DNA of 64,000 bases from contig CM046875.1 of NCBI GenBank assembly GCA_025667525.1, forward strand, positions 120,890,340-120,954,339, given 5' to 3'. Positions 55,190-64,000 of the stretch are shown one piece after another. Each line of letters starts with the position of its first letter. Position 1 is the first letter of the stretch. Made by a program: the position numbers and the translations under genes. The notes below the pieces were generated by a model, which was not told where the DNA came from, searched no databases, and was given only the letters and a program-made list of their open reading frames with translations. The stretch comes from Glebionis coronaria (taxonomy: Eukaryota; Streptophyta; Magnoliopsida; Asterales; Asteraceae).

Positions 55190-56963
55190 TGATAGGTGTG
55201 AAAACACCCATCCTTTTACCACTTATTTCTGGCTAAAACAAGACCAAAACACGTATTTAATATCATCTGTTTGGAATTATGCGTGGTTTTTGTGTTTATT
55301 GTGTTTTCAGAGTCAACCGGATGAATATTGAAGAAAACATGGGATTGCACGGGTTTTATCGAAGAAAAAGACTCAAGACGAAGTATATTGTCCAAGAGAT
55401 GCAAAAGATTTGAAATCATTGTGCCTATTTGAAGATTTATCGAAGAACAGAGCCAAAGATGGAAGATTCATATATGTCGAAGAACTCGAGTCTATTAAAC
55501 AAAAGATTATAAGACGAGTTGGAATTATTCATTGACACTTCTCAAATCCAAGTCGGAAACGTTTATTTGAAGAAGCGTGAAGACTTAAGAAGAAAGATGA
55601 AAAAGAAGCCCAAACCAAAGCCCAAGCACAAGCCCACCACCACAAGACACGCCTATATAAAGGACCTTACTTCACCAAAATTGAACACTTAGTTTTTTAG
55701 GTAGTTTGTAGTTCTTCATTTTCTCTCTAGTTTTAGAGAGAGAAAGTTCTAAACTTTCTCTCACTAGATTTCATCTTTTTCTATTTCAAGATCAAAACCT
55801 TGTATTATTTCTCATTAATCAAGTTCAAGTTTTAAGCTTTTAATCTTTAATCTCATCCTTCCTTTCTTTGATTTTTATTGATTTTGGTACAAATCTCGTA
55901 TGATCCGTGTTGTTCATCAATGATTTTGTGCTTAAAAAGTTAATCTTTTTATGTTTCTTAAGTTTCTACACAAATAAGCTTTGAGATCCTTGTGCTTATT
56001 GGCTTATTTGTTTGTTTAGCTTATTTACTTTTTAAAGTTTTTATGAAAAGTTCATCTTTTTATTGATTCGATTTAAAAGTTGTTTATTTTAAGTTTAGAT
56101 AAGTTGTTTTTAGTGCTTATTTGACCAGCTTAATATTGGATTCGAGCTAGCTTGGTGATTGGCTTATTCATAGCTTATTGCTTGCTTTTATTTCGGATCA
56201 AAAAGGGATATCGGAAAGGGTTATAAACCCCTTTCCGATTGGTTCTTTCCGACCAAGCAGCACCCCTTATTCCGATCTATAGATCGGAAAAGGGTTTTAC
56301 CACATTTCGATTGCAGCAAGTTTTCAAGATTCCGATTTCTGCCTGTTTTCAAGTATTCCGATTGGTGTTGTTTTGGCATATACCGATTGGAACCTTTATT
56401 GCATATATTCCGATTGCCTTTGTTTTAGATTATTCCGATTGGGGTCATTTCCCACATTCCGACTGGCACCTTTTCTAATATTCCGATTGTCTTTTCCGAT
56501 TTATATATTCCGATCAGTTCACTTCTTGATATTCCAATTGCCTCTCTTGGTCCTTTATTCCGATTGCTATCATTTCCAATACATTCCGATCTGGGTCTTT
56601 TGGTGATATTCCGATTTGAGTTGTTTTGCTATATTCCGTTCTTACTTTCTTTTAGTATTTTCCGACTAAGTTCATATTTTATCAAAGTTTTCCAAGAGTT
56701 AGTTTTTATTGAGTGTCCATTTATTTTTCTAGTATAATATTTAAGTTTTCAAACATTTATATTTAAACTCGTCTTTTTACTTTAATCTATTAAAGCTTTA
56801 AGTTTACTCTTCGACACTTAATTACTTGTCATTAGTTTAAAATAGATAAACAAACCAACAACTTTTTATTAACCAAGAACAAATCATTCCACTTAGAGCC
56901 GAGATCAATTCGAGGAGATTTCGAGAACTTTAAATCAAGAACCCAAGCAAAACCAGAGTATCA
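55190..56963 (+). repeat. Athila 3' LTR (1774 bp)
   Basis: Starts TGATAGGTGTG, ends GAGTATCA; TATA CCTATATAAAGG near 55651. It contains the long TTCCGATTG minisatellite at 56267-56515. It lacks the duplicated TATA segment and the tandem units seen at the left end, so the amplification is confined to the 5' side. The TSD TTAAC follows. Confidence 0.92.
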
Positions 56964-56968
56964 TTAAC

Positions 56969-57719
56969 TCACCCATCATACTCATTTCAAATTTCTTTGT
57001 CATAAGTTTTTCCAACTTTCTACAAAGACTGTAGTTAGTAGATCCAAATATGATGTCATCAACATATATCTGAACTAGTAGAACATCCTCCTTGGCTCTG
57101 AAGATAAACAAGGTCTTTTCTATCTTCCCCCTGACAAATTTGTTCATTATCAGGAATGTAGAGAGAGTTTCATACCATGCCCTTGGTGCTTGTCTCAGTC
57201 CATAACGGGCTTTGTCAAGTTTACAAACATGGTTTGGGAACTCAGAACTCTCAAAACCAAGAGGTTGAGTTCTTCACTGATCTTTCCATTCAGGAAGGCA
57301 CTTTTTACATCCACTTGGAAAACTTTGAAGTTCATGTAAGTAGCATAGGCAAGGAAGATCCTGATGGCTTCCATTCTTGCTATAGGGGCGAAGGTTTCCT
57401 CATAGTCGATCCCTTCAAGTTGACCACACCCCTGAACAACCAGCCTAGCTTTGTTTTTAATGAAAATTCCATCTTCATCAGTCTTGTTTTTAAATACCCA
57501 TTTTGTACCAAGAGCTGATTTCCCTTTGGGGAGAGGAACTAGTTTCCACACTTTGTTCCTGAGGAATTGGTTGAGCTCTTCTTGCATGGCCTCAACCCAC
57601 CCTGGATGTGTCAGGGCCTCTAAAACCTTCTTTGGTTCAATTTCAGAGAGAAAGTCTGTAAACAGACATTCATGGGCTGAGGCAACAGAGAGTTTAGCAG
57701 CCTGACTGCGTGTGAGCAT
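56969..57719 (-). pseudogene. Copia reverse transcriptase, N-terminal and catalytic part
   Basis: Minus strand: PGWVEAMQEELNQFLRNKVW, GTKWVFKNKTDEDG, KARLVVQGCGQLEGIDYEET, FAPIARMEAIRIFLAYA, FQVDVKSAFLNGKI (first catalytic Asp in 'QVDVKSAFLNG'). After a frameshift near 57265-57200 the sequence continues as a RAWYETLSTFL block and then YVDDIIFGSTN (~57075-57045), the catalytic YVDD of Copia. The reading ends at MSMMGEL where the Athila was inserted and resumes at 41468. A frameshift and the insertion inactivate it. Confidence 0.88.
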
Positions 57720-57997
57720 CCCCTCAGATATATCACCAATTATATTTACAAGCTCTATATGTTGTTGTCTTGACCATCTGTCCTGAGGACTTGGATTAGA
57801 GCTTGTTGATGGTTGGTGATTATCAGGGACTAGAGATTCAGTACATTGTACTGGGACATCACCTCCTACTGAAGGATTTTCAGTAATAGGGGATTCGATA
57901 TTTTCATCACTTGTCCCTTTAGTGTTCTCATAGATGGGTAAATCATTTGATTCATCAGCTTGAGAAGTGATAACTTCAGGGACATGTTGAGGTGTGA

Positions 57998-59383
57998 TTA
58001 AATTATCAATGACCTATTGTGAGGTGATATATGGAAGGATATATCAGCATCAGTTTGATACTGCTTTGAGGGACAATGTTCATACTCATCAGGAGGATAT
58101 ATTGATGAGTCATTGATCCCAATCTCTTCCATTGGTTGATTTGTAAAGTTAATGGCATCCATACTTTCATTAACGGTGACATGAAATGACTCCTCAGTCT
58201 GTTGTCTACTTGTGTTAAAGACCCTGAAGGCTTTGGAGACAAAAGAGTATCCAAGAAAGTATCCATCATCCGCTTTGGCATCAAATTTACCAAGATGGTC
58301 CTTTTGATTATGAATGAACACAGGACATCCAAACACATGAAAGTAGCTGATATCTGGAATCCTTTCCCTGAATATTTCATAAGGGGTCTTATCATGTCTT
58401 TTGACAATAATACATATGTTCTGAGTATAGCAAGCTATTTTTACAGCCTCAGTCCAGAAGTGTTTTGAAAGATTGGATCCATTAAGCATGGTTCGAGCAG
58501 CTTCAATGAGAGTTCTATTCTTCCTTTCAGCCACACCATTTTGTTCAGGTGTGTAAGGAGAAGAGAAGTTCTGAGAAATTCCTTTCTCATCAGAAAAAAT
58601 CTCAAGCTCTTGGTTCCTGAATTCTGTTCCATTATCAGTTTGTATTTTTTTAACTTTAGTATCATTTTGATTTTCTACTTGCCTGATAAAAGACATTATG
58701 AATCTAGGAGCTTGACTCTTATTTTTCAGGAAGTATACCCAAGTGTATCTAGAGTATTCATCAACAATCACAAGAGTGTATTTCTCATGATTTATAGACA
58801 TTGGACTGACTGGTCCAAACAAGTCCATATGCAGAAGATGAAGACACTTCATGATAGAAAAGTTCTGTTTTGGCTTGAAAGAAGCTCTCTTGTGTTTACC
58901 TTTTTCACAGGCTGAACAAGGCTTGTCTTTTGAATACACAAGAGAAGGTAAGCCAAGAACTTTGTTTTGTTTTGCAAGTTTGTTCATATCTTTGAAATTT
59001 AGATGTGACAATCTCTTATGCCAAAGCCAATTGATAGAGTCTGAGGCTTTAGCAAAGAAACATGCTCCTGAATTTGTTACAGATGACATGTCTAGGACAT
59101 ATACATCATTTCTTCTTGGATCAGTCAACACAATTTCTTTGTTAGCATTGAATATTGTACCTTGCTTATCATCAAACTGAACAATGTACTTAGCATCACA
59201 CAGTTGGCTGATACTGATGAGATTGTACTTCAGACCGTTTACAAACGCCACTTTTGAGAAAACTATTCCACCACATTTAATTGAACCATATCCCTCAGTA
59301 ACACAAGATGAATTATCACTGAATACTACCTTAGGACCTGGTTTCTCCACGTATTTGTACAGATAACTTTTAACCCATGTCAT
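57998..59383 (-). pseudogene. Copia GAG-pre-integrase and integrase region (461-codon open segment)
   Basis: The segment runs from the protease/pre-integrase boundary (VKCGG-like GSIKCGGIVFSKVAFVNGLK, YNLISISQLCD) through the zinc-binding GAG-pre-integrase LWHKRLSHLNFKDMNKL...CSACEKGKHKRASF (H-H-C-C). The integrase core follows: HMDLFGPVSPMS (catalytic D), IQTDNGTEFRN (second D) and YTPEQNGVAERKNRTLIEAAR (E), then DKTPYEIFRERIPDISYFHVFGCP. The catalytic triad is intact. The open segment ends near 57998, and the linker to the RT (57720-57997) is open only in other frames. The aspartic protease DSG lies just upstream (right), where a stop precedes the segment. Pseudogene status is judged from the element as a whole. 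Confidence 0.9.
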
Positions 59384-61639
59384 ACTCCTTGAACACCCAC
59401 TGTCTAAGTACCAGACAGGATCCTTGAAGTGTTTCTACACAAATAACAAGGTGGATTAGTTCCTCTTGTGAGCCCACTTTTTAGTAAGCCCTTTGGCTCG
59501 AAGAGCCTGACGTCTTTCACCTCGTTTGAAGTACTCAAACTCAGCATGATCTGAGGTAGAATGAACATTGCTTCCATATGTTTTGCAGCTTAGTCCGACT
59601 GAGGATTCAGTACTTTGAGATGACTCAACTAGCATTCCTCTTCTGACCATGATGATTCTATTGTGTATTGAGGTAGTGTGATCATTGCTTCCACAAATCT
59701 CACACTCAGGGTAATATACACAATCATCAGGTCTATGATCGGGAATGCCATAATGTGTACATGGTGGGTAAGGCTTACCCTTGGATTTTCTGGTTTGTTG
59801 TGAGGTGGGCCCATAGTTGTAAGGCTGAGCATTGTATCTTTTAGCATTTTTAATAGAAGCTATATGCATCTTATGATCTGCTATCCTGTGATCTTCACTT
59901 TTACATTTCATGCAATATAGAACTCTATAGCAGTCGTCAGTTGTGTGATTTGTATAGTGACATAGCTCACAGGTGGGTTTCTTTGTTTTAACTTTCTTAG
60001 AAGACTCAGGTTCAGTTTTGTTACTTGTTGATGATTCAGGCTATGAGGACACAAATGTTTCACCTTGAGTTTTAGAGGCTGAGTTCAGCTTCTCTTCCAT
60101 GAAAAGTTGGAACAATCTACTTAACTCCTCTTGATTTACAATAGGAGTAGAGTTGACTGACTGTTTAGGAGTCCCTGAGGGAGATATAGGTTTGGTTGTC
60201 TTTTTAGTGACAGTTCCTAACTCAGTGTGATCTGGTATCACTTTTGAGTCAGGCTTTGTTTGTTCAATACAACCTAACCCAGCTCTTCCTCTAGGTGAGT
60301 GTTCTTGATAAGACAATAGAATTAGTTCAGAACATGGACTTGCCCCTAGAAGAGTCTTCAAAGGAGGTAGAGGAGTCTGAATGTCTTCAACAACACTAGA
60401 TGTTTCAAGGTTACTGACTTTATCAGTCTCTTCATTCAGGCCAAGTTTTTCATTAATAGCCTGAGATTCAGGAATTAATATTTTTCCAATATTAAAGTTA
60501 GGCAGAACACTCTCAGGGTTTGATCTCTCAACCTAGTCTTTTGACTTAGGAATCATTTCATGATCAAACCTAACTGAGGCAGGGATAAATGCCTTTTCAC
60601 TCATTTCCTTAGTAGGTGCCTTTTCAGTGAGTTGTCGTGCCCCAAGAATTTTCTTCTTTTGGGCTGGTATTTGACTGTTTATACACTGAGAAGCTAAGGT
60701 AGAGCTATTTGTCTATTTCTCATTGATGCGTTTTTCTTCCTTAAGTTGTTCTTGAAGAGCATGATTGATTTTAGTAAGTTCAGTGTTCTGAAGTTGGCAG
60801 CTTACTGCTTCAAGTTTAGCTTGTTTTAAAATTAATAAATCTTCTCTACATTTGTTTAATTCAAAAACAAGTTTATTATATTTTGACAAAAGATTCAATC
60901 TCTGCTCTTCAACAAACGATAGGTCAATGTTAATATACTTACGAAATTTTTGCCAATCAGATTCTTCATTCATAGAGAGAAGCATGTTTACCTTTCTCAT
61001 AGTGATGTCAACCCATTCTCTATTTCGAGCATGATTCTTTCCAACTGATAATTCATCAGCTAGACCATTAACACTTGATACCTGACTTCCTCCTCTTCTG
61101 AGGAAAAGTCTTCATCATCCCAATCAAAAGTTTTAGCTACCAGCCCTTTGGCTTTGTTCTGAGCAGGCTTTTGAGTCTGAGCAACAGTAGGTTCAGCTTT
61201 CAAGAGTGCAAGTTTTGCTTTAACCTTTTTATACTCAGACCTATAGTCTTTCTTAATTTTCTTACTATTCTGAAAACTTTGGTTATCGGAGAAGCCTGAA
61301 TTAGTTTTGGTGTAAAATTGGGTTGAAAATTGTCATTGCCTGATTAAAAATTTTGATTTTTCTAAGAGGCCAATGGGGGTTTTGAAAGACAATATTTAGC
61401 AAAATGCCCAATTTTACCACATCGATAGCAATCCACTCCCTCAGTGGATTGATTACCAGCAAATCTAGTTCTTTTGATATAACGGTATTTGACAACATGG
61501 CCCTTTCATGATATTCCCTATTCAAATCCATTATGTATTCAGCACTAGATCTTTCATCCACCTCATCATCTGAGGTTTCCTGAAAATCTTGAACAATTAC
61601 ATTTGAGTAAAAAGCAGTTGTAATGGGGCCATGATCAAT
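59384..61639 (-). pseudogene. Copia gag C-terminus, zinc knuckles and spacer, fragmented
   Basis: A CCHC knuckle CYRCGKIGHFAKYC is encoded at 61430-61389. A basic/coiled-coil segment (61000-60713, SFVEEQRLNLLSKYNKLV, LQNTELTKINHALQEQLKEE) follows, then PCTHYGIPDHRPDDCVYYPECEICG and a CKTYGSNVHSTSDHAEFEYF block (59911-59456), which resemble the additional degenerate zinc motifs of SIRE-type gags. Multiple stops separate these frames. Confidence 0.7.
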
Positions 61640-62353
61640 TTAGGTAGGTTTGGCTGTGGTGTCTGTTATTAAGGCCTTCTTGGACTCAGGATATCTTCTA
61701 TTTATTAGATTATCCTCATAGATAAATCTCCCATAAATGTCTGCAAGATCCCGAGTCTGTATGTGATTAGCATTTCTCAATCCTTGAGAAAAACCAAGCC
61801 ATTTTTCAGGGAGACTGTTCACAAAACCAACATTGATTTCATGCTTAGACAGTTTCACCTCGTCATTCCTTAGCTCATTGAGGAAGGTTTTATACCTGGT
61901 GTAAGTCTGAGGAAGTGTTTCAGATGGTTTGGCCCTGAAAGTGTTATATTCTAACTTCAGTTCCATAATCCTATTTTCCTTAGTGTCGGATGGTCCTTCG
62001 AAACTATGAACAAGATCTGTCCAAGTCTCTTTGGCCGTCTCACACTCGATGACAGCCTCCATAATATCGCCAGGAAGACAAGATATTATGATGCTTTTGA
62101 GACGTTGGTCTTGATTGACCACTCTCCTTTCATCGTCAAACCATTGGTTTTCAGGTTTATCATCACCAGTTGCTGTTTTTGGTTTGAATGGACCATTCTT
62201 AATACAATTAATGTAATAAGGTTCCATTCCCATCAAATAACATAGCATTCTTTTCTTCCATTTGTTAAATCTTTCAACTTCTAACTTAGGAGCGTTAATA
62301 GAGTAAATCTCTCCTTTTTTGTTAACAAGTTGGGGTACATTACTTTCAGCCAT
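61640..62353 (-). CDS. gag: Copia gag N-terminal region (UBN2-type, 237 codons)
   Basis: MAESNVPQLVNKKGEIYSIN is followed by the DUF4219/UBN2-type Copia gag core: LEVERFNKWKKRMLCYLMGM, LKSIIISCLPGDIMEAVIEC, AKETWTDLVHSFEGPSDTKE, LPQTYTRYKTFLNELRND, VGFVNSLPEKWLGFSQGL. The start codon lies 57 nt inside the PBS, as usual. A TAA at 61640 ends the open frame before the zinc knuckle, so the chain is shorter than a full gag. The protein would have formed the particle shell. Confidence 0.88.
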   Translation of the reverse strand: MAESNVPQLVNKKGEIYSINAPKLEVERFNKWKKRMLCYLMGMEPYYINCIKNGPFKPKTATGDDKPENQWFDDERRVVNQDQRLKSIIISCLPGDIMEAVIECETAKETWTDLVHSFEGPSDTKENRIMELKLEYNTFRAKPSETLPQTYTRYKTFLNELRNDEVKLSKHEINVGFVNSLPEKWLGFSQGLRNANHIQTRDLADIYGRFIYEDNLINRRYPESKKALITDTTAKPT

Positions 62354-62410
62354 AATGGATCAAGGTTTTAAAAACTTTGAGACGGTGGTTAAAAGTTTTA
62401 TAATCCTACC

Positions 62411-62424
62411 GCTCTGATACCACT
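62411..62424 (-). other. Copia primer-binding site (tRNA-Met)
   Basis: Minus strand TGGTATCAGAGC (62422-62411), a perfect match to the plant consensus PBS for initiator tRNA-Met, two bases inside the 5' LTR. Confidence 0.92.
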
Positions 62425-63236
62425 TGTTGGTCCCTTGTAATTAGTACTATACTTAAGTAAACTAAGTATAGTCCTAACCTATGGTTAAGTAATGCAATAA
62501 ACTTAATACAAGTAAGTAAATGACACAAAGGTTTTCTACGTTTAACTCTTAGCTTTATTAAAGAATTATACCCTATTGTATACGAAGCTACAATAGGGAT
62601 TGAATAGACAATGTGTGGTTTTGTGATCTCCTCACTAACAAGCTAGTCCAATCCTAACGATTGCTAAGCTTGACGATTCTATCAACAAGAGTTTAGAACT
62701 CAAGTGTGTGATCGTGTTTGGAGGAGAGAAAACTTGTTTGTGAATGTCTAAAGCATTAAGTGCACAAACTTATTTTCTCTCCTTTACAAGCATCCTATTT
62801 ATAGAAGGAAAGTTGGGTAGAAGACAATAATTGCCCATGTGCAATTCTTGTCTTATTGGTACAGTGTAGTATATTGTCTTACCCTATTCTAAGTAGTAAG
62901 ACGTAAGTCCTTTACACTTGTCAGTACCCCTTCTATCCCAAAAGGGTAAGTCACGCTAATTGTGTGATGTACTTCATCTTGTCACAATTCAATTTATCCC
63001 GCCTTTTCTTCAGTCTTGGAGAATGCTTGTTTTCTTCAGGGAGATCGTATGGGGTTCAGTGAGTCTATTGCCACAGCTCACTGAACCCATCACCTTCTTC
63101 TTCGTCATAGAATACATTCATTGAGCTTCGCCTGAATGCTCGAGTCTTTCTTTTAGACTCAGTCTAGGAACTCAAAGGCAACTCACTGAGTGACTGTTCA
63201 CTCAGTGACCTCGTTATGTTCAAGGTTAATAATTCA
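62425..63236 (-). repeat. 5' LTR of the Copia element (812 bp)
   Basis: Partner of 35007-35822, with a minus-strand TATA CTATAAATAGG at 62794-62804. It carries ~21 substitutions and a 4-bp gap relative to the other LTR. Confidence 0.88.
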
Positions 63237-63241
63237 CTTAG

Positions 63242-64000
63242 GCTGATTATTATTCAAATCCATCAGGGAGGTCATTAGGTACTGAATTGACCTAACACTT
63301 AACTACCACACTCGTCCTATAGAACTATAACACATCTTGTGATCATAATCACTTTCGATTAAAGTTACTGATTATCATCTTCCACTTAACACTAGGTAAT
63401 CTTTTACTCATTTCTATTGAAATTCTCGGATGTTAATTATGAGTAAACCTTTATTATTCTTAATTACTACATACTTGATTCCATACAAGTAATATTTCAC
63501 AGTTCCAAAATAGGTACCACATCGTCGAAACTCAAAATTATATAACTCCCCTTATACTTCCCTAATTAAGTCAACACACCACTTATCACTTCCTCCTACC
63601 ATTTGATAATGTTGAGGTATCATCACCGCAGCTCTACAGTTTCTTCAGATTCCTCCGATACTGACAATACGGGCACAGAACTCAACCTATCCTCAGCGTT
63701 CATAAACAACTTCCTTAGCTAACGAATATCAGATCTCAAAACTAAAACTTGGATGCATGAATGGGTTTCACACATTTACTTCTTCTTTGTCAGCTTAATC
63801 AATGGTTCAACAATCAGTGAAAACCTTTCATAAACCTCTGAGAATACTCAGCTAAGACAAAGGAATTAACAAGCTTCGGTCGGCTTCGTCGGTATCGACA
63901 AATCCTCAATCGCTTCAATCTAGTCAAGATTTTCACGAATACCTCAGCTATAAATCACACATTCCAGAATATACACTAACTTCAACTAAAATTCATATCC
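63242..64000 (-). pseudogene. Continuation of the minus-strand Tekay-like element (RT end / RNase H), window edge
   Basis: On the minus strand, 63960-63770 reads, with frameshifts, IEAIEDLSIPTKPTE, LAEYSQRFMKGF and SLIVEPLIKLTKK. This corresponds to the gypsy block 'VEAI..W..P....E.RSFLGLAGYYRRFI..FS.IA.PLT.LT'. Around 63680-63620 PVLSVSEESEETVEL matches the 'PVL..P.....F.VYCDAS' entry to RNase H. The integrase side and the 3' LTR are at 33681-35006 and 31002-33653, on the other side of the Copia insertion. The 5' part lies beyond the window. Confidence 0.6.

Larger units (their letters stand above)
41474..56963 (+). mobile_element. Athila-type Ty3/gypsy element with amplified LTR/PBS block (15,490 bp)
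   Basis: It begins TGATAGG (41474), ends GAGTATCA (56963), and is flanked by the perfect TSD TTAAC (41469-41473 and 56964-56968). The tRNA-Asp PBS, the protease motif [17 protein letters not shown] and single-ORF pol place it in the Athila lineage. The order is: LTR (41474-43071), four tandem partial LTR/PBS units (43072-48747), complete tRNA-Asp sequence at the PBS (48750-48824), truncated gag, intact pol (49137-53282), a ~1.9-kb non-coding 3' region with repeated PPT motifs, and LTR (55190-56963). No envelope-like ORF is present. It is inserted in the RT of the Copia element. Confidence 0.93.
35007..63236 (-). mobile_element. SIRE-like Ty1/Copia element carrying a nested Athila (28.2 kb with insert, ~12.7 kb without)
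   Basis: LTRs at 35007-35822 (816 bp) and 62425-63236 (812 bp) begin TGTTGGTCCC in plus-strand view. Flanking sequences CTTAA (35002-35006) and CTTAG (63237-63241) form a TSD with one change. The minus-strand order is PBS, gag, CCHC, GAG-pre-integrase, integrase, RT, RNase H, then a long extra ORF before the 3' LTR. Integrase before RT defines Copia; the long extra 3' ORF and element size point to the SIRE/Maximus lineage. The Athila at 41474-56963 splits the RT. The LTRs differ by ~21 substitutions and one 4-bp indel (~2.6%). Confidence 0.88.

Noticed and set aside
57177..59366. Several plus-strand ORFs of 60-124 aa across the Copia integrase/RT
   Set aside because: Antisense shadows of the minus-strand pol.

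Overview
This is a gene-poor, AT-rich stretch of plant nuclear DNA made almost entirely of transposable elements, with a few dead host-type genes between them. Plant features are Athila, Tekay-like and SIRE-like LTR retrotransposons, an L1-type LINE with an RRM ORF1, Helitron and hAT-type termini, GT-AG introns and AAACCCTAA near a plant TATA box. The DUF1985 gene family, the gag peptide repeats and the extra 3' ORF of the Copia element resemble families I know from Asteraceae (sunflower/daisy family). That placement is inference from memory, not a search.

Layout. 1-1087: left end of a minus-strand LTR element (leader, PBS, 355-bp LTR). 1088-16590: a minus-strand multi-exon DUF1985 ('phospholipase-like'/Ulp1-associated) pseudogene, split by a 12,437-bp Tekay-like Ty3/gypsy element at 2426-14862 (3478-bp LTRs, TSD AATAC). 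17.4-18.0 kb: degenerate repeats. 18.1-19.2 kb: a NAM-associated/SANT-like pseudogene interrupted by a 323-bp hAT-type MITE with an 8-bp TSD. 19959-21389: a 1431-bp TR-GAG-type LTR element (TSD GTTTG). 21.6-24.2 kb: two Helitron fragments in opposite orientation around a long hairpin element, a second hAT-type MITE with an 8-bp TSD, and another probable MITE. 24327-29892: a pair of ~70-bp terminal inverted repeats enclosing a 4328-bp L1-like LINE (14-bp TSD) that has lost its RT core. 31002-64000: a three-level nest, with a minus-strand Tekay-like element split by a SIRE-like Copia (35007-63236, minus strand), itself split inside its reverse transcriptase by an Athila element (41474-56963, plus strand, TSD TTAAC).

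The most remarkable object is the Athila element. Its pol is one open frame of 1381 codons. Between its first LTR and its true primer-binding site lie four tandem units of 1373, 1373, 1373 and 1557 bp, each carrying a partial LTR, an 18-nt tRNA-Asp PBS and two TATA boxes, giving nine TATA motifs in all. The last unit runs into a complete 72-nt tRNA-Asp(GUC) sequence in antisense, with its post-transcriptional CCA, fused directly to the C-terminal part of gag. This looks like a reverse-transcription read-through product in which the whole primer tRNA was copied, followed or accompanied by tandem amplification of the LTR promoter/PBS block.

No intact host gene is supported. The likely biology is sequential transposition into older elements and dead genes: by-eye LTR divergence is ~2.6% for the Copia element, ~2% for the Athila inside it, and ~0.9% for the Tekay-like element at 2.4-14.9 kb. 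All counts were made by eye and all family assignments come from motif recognition only.
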